Shown here: positions 62,134 to 64,000 of the stretch, one piece after another | Layout: every line of letters starts with the position of its first letter | Numbering within the stretch: the stretch's first letter is position 1 | NCBI RefSeq assembly: GCF_964253915.1 | Contig: NZ_CAXUSG020000018.1 | Span: 1 to 64,000 of the forward strand | Source: Metarhizobium sp964253915 | Lineage (GTDB): Bacteria; Pseudomonadota; Alphaproteobacteria; Rhizobiales; Rhizobiaceae | Length of the DNA: 64,000 nucleotides | Reading direction: 5' to 3' | Position numbers and translations under genes: made by a program | Notes under the pieces: generated by a model | The model's database searches: none | Seen by the model: only the letters and a program-made list of their open reading frames with translations | Told to the model about the DNA's origin: nothing

Positions 62134-62397
62134 TCAGACTCCCTGATTGTCGAGTTGAGAGCGCACGGCGATGAGACCACGTCTGGAGATACGATAAGGC
62201 TGGCCTGATCTGGCTTCGATAAAGCTTTTTCGCCGCAGTCGGGAGAATGTAGCTGGGCCATAGTCGGCAAGGATTATCCCGTCGCGAACAAAGCAGCCAA
62301 CGGTCTTAATCTTTGGGCCGCGGTCGCGTTCACGCAGAATATGGCCGCGAAGGGCGAGAGCGCGCAGAGCACGTGGGTCATTTCGAGAGATGTTCAT
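62134..62397 (-). CDS. YjhX family protein (putative toxin)
   Basis: The 87-residue protein matches the YjhX/UPF0386 family: MNISRNDPRALRALALRGHI at the start, VGCFVRDGIILAD in the middle and SGQPYRISRRGLIAVRSQLD at the end. YjhX has been proposed as a topoisomerase-inhibiting toxin in E. coli. The acetyltransferase-like gene follows at once and could be its antitoxin, so the pair may stabilise the element. Confidence 0.8.
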   Translation of the reverse strand: MNISRNDPRALRALALRGHILRERDRGPKIKTVGCFVRDGIILADYGPATFSRLRRKSFIEARSGQPYRISRRGLIAVRSQLDNQGV

Positions 62398-62418
62398 AAT
62401 AGGCTCGTGTATAGATGT

Positions 62419-62455
62419 GAAAAAACGCCCTGGCGCGTGAGCGCCCGGCGGCTTA
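62419..62455 (-). terminator. Intrinsic terminator downstream of 62602 gene
   Basis: An imperfect GC-rich stem read on the minus strand ends in six T residues (62419-62424). It separates the 62602-63246 gene from yjhX. Confidence 0.65.
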
Positions 62456-62465
62456 GAATTTCACG

Positions 62466-62490
62466 AGGCTCTCTGATTTTCAGAGAGCCT
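62466..62490. terminator. Second hairpin, 11-bp perfect stem
   Basis: Arms 62466-62476 and 62480-62490 with a TTT loop are perfectly complementary. No T-run follows on the minus strand, so alone it would be a weak terminator; with the neighbouring hairpin it may form a tandem block. Confidence 0.5.
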
Positions 62491-62601
62491 TATCACACAA
62501 GCTCTGACATCCAGTCTCCGTTGTCTGAGCAGCAGATACACGCTCAGCACGAATACCGAATAGGGGCCCGTCGCAATTGTGGCAAGCGTTGACTCAGCCG
62601 A

Positions 62602-63246
62602 TCATTCAAAACGATCGCCTGACTTTGTGAATGTGTGGCCGTTGATAGTGAGCATTTCATCGACAACTGCGTCAGACAGATGGTGCTCGTATTCGCGTTC
62701 GAGCTGGCGGTAGAGCCAGCGGGCAAGATCGCGCAGAAGTTCGGTCACGGTCTCCTCCGCATCGGTCGTCTTGTCCTGATAAGTCGGGCTGTCGCGCTCG
62801 ACCGAAATCGACATGCAATGTTCGTGGTAGTAGTGACCGTGGTGGCTGGCCTCGGCGTTGAGCTGGAAGAAGTTGCGTTGCTGGATCGCCTGCAGCGCTT
62901 CCGCGATACGGTGCAGTTCGTAGTCCTTCGGCGCATGGCCCCGAATCTGGCGCGGCGCTACCTTCTGATAGGAATAGAAGGCTTCATAGCAAGCTCCGTC
63001 ACCCTGGCTCCAGAACCCGCGAAACCAGATGCAAGGCTTCTGTCGGGTGCCGCCGCCATGAAGCCGTAACGGGCGGGTTTTCAGCCGCACACCGAGAATG
63101 GTGCAGATCGCCTCGAAATCCTCGAAGACGAACTCGTGCCAATCATCGTCGCCGGAGGCTTCCCGATACCAAGCGCGTGCTTTGTCCTTTGCGGCATCGG
63201 ACAACTCATGTAGGCGATAGACGGTTGTTTCGATGATCTCAGGCAT
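62602..63246 (-). CDS. Plasmid protein, often annotated as antitoxin of a stability system
   Basis: The 214-residue soluble protein is rich in His, Tyr and acidic residues, with ELSDAAKDKARAWYREASGDDDWHEF near the start (in adjoining parts) and WLYRQLEREYEHHLSD near the end. No membrane segments. Homologues occur on alphaproteobacterial elements and have been labelled antitoxin of a toxin-antitoxin system without clear proof. I chose the ATG at 63246, inside an eight-base overlap with the gene upstream, which suggests the two work together. Confidence 0.72.
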   Translation of the reverse strand: MPEIIETTVYRLHELSDAAKDKARAWYREASGDDDWHEFVFEDFEAICTILGVRLKTRPLRLHGGGTRQKPCIWFRGFWSQGDGACYEAFYSYQKVAPRQIRGHAPKDYELHRIAEALQAIQQRNFFQLNAEASHHGHYYHEHCMSISVERDSPTYQDKTTDAEETVTELLRDLARWLYRQLEREYEHHLSDAVVDEMLTINGHTFTKSGDRFE

Positions 63247-63655
63247 TGGAATCACCTCCGTCGAGGACTTCCGCGAGCCAGCCATCGGTGTAAGTCCAGG
63301 CGATCGTTTCCCCGGTTGCCAGATCCATCACATGCGCACCGCCGCCGAAAGCGTTGATACGAGCTTTCGAGCAGGTATTTGCGTACTGAAAACCCCATCT
63401 GCCGGTCAGCCGGAATTCCGTGGCGCAAAGCTTGACGAATTGGGTGAGGCGTTCGGGATCGCCGGTCACGTCATCGCGCATCCAGAGCTGCGTTCCGCCA
63501 TGCTCGGGCTGGATGGACAGCAAGAAGCCGTTGGACGGCGGATCCTCGGAGGCGCCATCCTCGGACAGGCGATTATAGAGATCGAGCGCGTGCGCCGCAT
63601 TGTCGGGTGTTCCGACATTGAGCAGGCAGGAGAAATGGGTGAAATAGTCGGCCAT
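63239..63655 (-). CDS. Plasmid accessory protein, function unknown
   Basis: The 138-residue acidic protein starts MADYFTHFSCLLNVGT and shows FLLSIQPEHGGTQLWMRDDV and the closing GGGAHVMDLATGETIAWTYTD. It overlaps the 62602-63246 gene by eight bases. Similar proteins recur on plasmids of this group, but I know of no function. A toxin-immunity or stress role would be a guess. Confidence 0.72.
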   Translation of the reverse strand: MADYFTHFSCLLNVGTPDNAAHALDLYNRLSEDGASEDPPSNGFLLSIQPEHGGTQLWMRDDVTGDPERLTQFVKLCATEFRLTGRWGFQYANTCSKARINAFGGGAHVMDLATGETIAWTYTDGWLAEVLDGGDSNA

Positions 63656-63668
63656 GTCGGGCTCCTGA

Positions 63669-63697
63669 AACAAAAACGCCCGGCGCGGCCGCCAGGC
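63669..63697 (-). terminator. Intrinsic terminator downstream of last gene
   Basis: On the minus strand an 8-bp stem with one G-T pair and a four-base loop leads into TTTTTG. It lies about 25 bases past the stop of the gene at 63721, just before the next start. Confidence 0.65.
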
Positions 63698-63720
63698 ATG
63701 GGGTAGGGAATGAGTGTTGG

Positions 63721-64000
63721 TCAGGTGGCCTGGAGGAGCGCTTCGCGGGCAGGCTCGCGCCAGATACTGTCAACGAGCCGGCCTTCGAGAACACCGGCGC
63801 GGAAGCGCAGGCACCGCGCGGCGTCGGAATTGTCGGAGCTTGCTTCTGCGAAGGCCTTTCCCCGCAATTGGCTGGCTTCGGTGACGACCATGCGGGCCTC
63901 GCCGTCGGACGTCACGGGATCGCACCAACTGATGTTCTGTGCACGGACTTCGCCTGCGACAACAAGCCGTCCCTCGCGGTCGATTACGGTGACGATGCGC
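63721..64000 (-). CDS. Plasmid protein of unknown function, 5' end outside window
   Basis: The frame is open to the right window edge, giving at least 93 residues without a start. It reads RIVTVIDREGRLVVAGEVRA near the edge and ends in WREPAREALLQAT. The in-frame GTG at 63915 is unlikely to be the true start, because coding-like sequence continues upstream of it. No domain was recognised. Confidence 0.65.
   Translation of the reverse strand, partial: RIVTVIDREGRLVVAGEVRAQNISWCDPVTSDGEARMVVTEASQLRGKAFAEASSDNSDAARCLRFRAGVLEGRLVDSIWREPAREALLQAT

Overview
The window looks like part of an integrative and conjugative element or large conjugative plasmid of an alphaproteobacterium, most likely of the order Hyphomicrobiales (rhizobia or Ochrobactrum/Brucella relatives). 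The evidence is the high GC content, a complete trb-type mating-pair gene set with the TrbK-alt and DUF2274 variants, the DUF2840/TraF/DUF736/transglycosylase/relaxase/TraG block, a RepA/ParA replication-partition block, and a QseC/QseM/FseA-like control cassette known from Mesorhizobium symbiosis ICEs. No rRNA, tRNA, CRISPR array or intact insertion sequence was seen. Nearly every gene lies on the minus strand.

Layout. Positions 1-1922 hold a large serine recombinase, open to the window edge and overlying a 13-bp direct repeat, and a small upstream gene. Positions 2445-25252 are a cargo block in three minus-strand operons. Operon A (7347 to 2445) is an RND efflux adaptor, an RND permease and a TetR regulator. 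Operon B (19310 to 7850) is an SMR exporter, a TetR regulator, a CYP102-type P450-reductase fusion, a YhiI/RbbA/YhhJ-like ABC exporter, a lipoprotein hydrolase and a LysR regulator. Operon C (24923 to 19734) is phosphoketolase, phosphotransacetylase and acetate kinase. All three are preceded by the same 17-bp sequence ATACCATCTGGATGGTT, placed between -35 and -10 elements, so they probably form one regulon under the TetR at 18344-18901. This joins a fatty-acid-type P450, three export systems and an acetyl-phosphate/ATP pathway, and is the best candidate here for an undescribed system.

Positions 25274-34875 are the trb operon (trbB, C, D, E, J, K-alt, L, F, G, I, DUF2274). Positions 35179-37799 are a second cargo insertion: a broken DMT permease, a FabF-like ketosynthase and a MarR regulator with a nested palindromic operator. 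Positions 38373-47427 carry the transfer and replication core: a ribbon-helix-helix protein, TraG, relaxase, lytic transglycosylase, DUF736, TraF, DUF2840, a small partition protein, ParA, RepA (with iterons and DnaA boxes inside its own coding sequence) and an AlpA/RdfS-like HTH protein. Positions 47562-49074 are a transfer-control cassette in which the FseA-like activator is split by a +1 frameshift, as in ICEMlSymR7A.

Positions 49279-64000 hold leading-region and accessory genes: SSB, a small membrane protein, an acetyltransferase, DUF2493, a Toprim primase-like protein, a 1450-residue methylase/Strawberry-notch helicase, the KlcA antirestriction protein, an SmvA-like MFS exporter with a divergent TetR, a YjhQ/YjhX-like pair, and three plasmid proteins of unknown function, the last cut by the window end. 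Several of these genes end in strong intrinsic terminators and two share a duplicated leader sequence.
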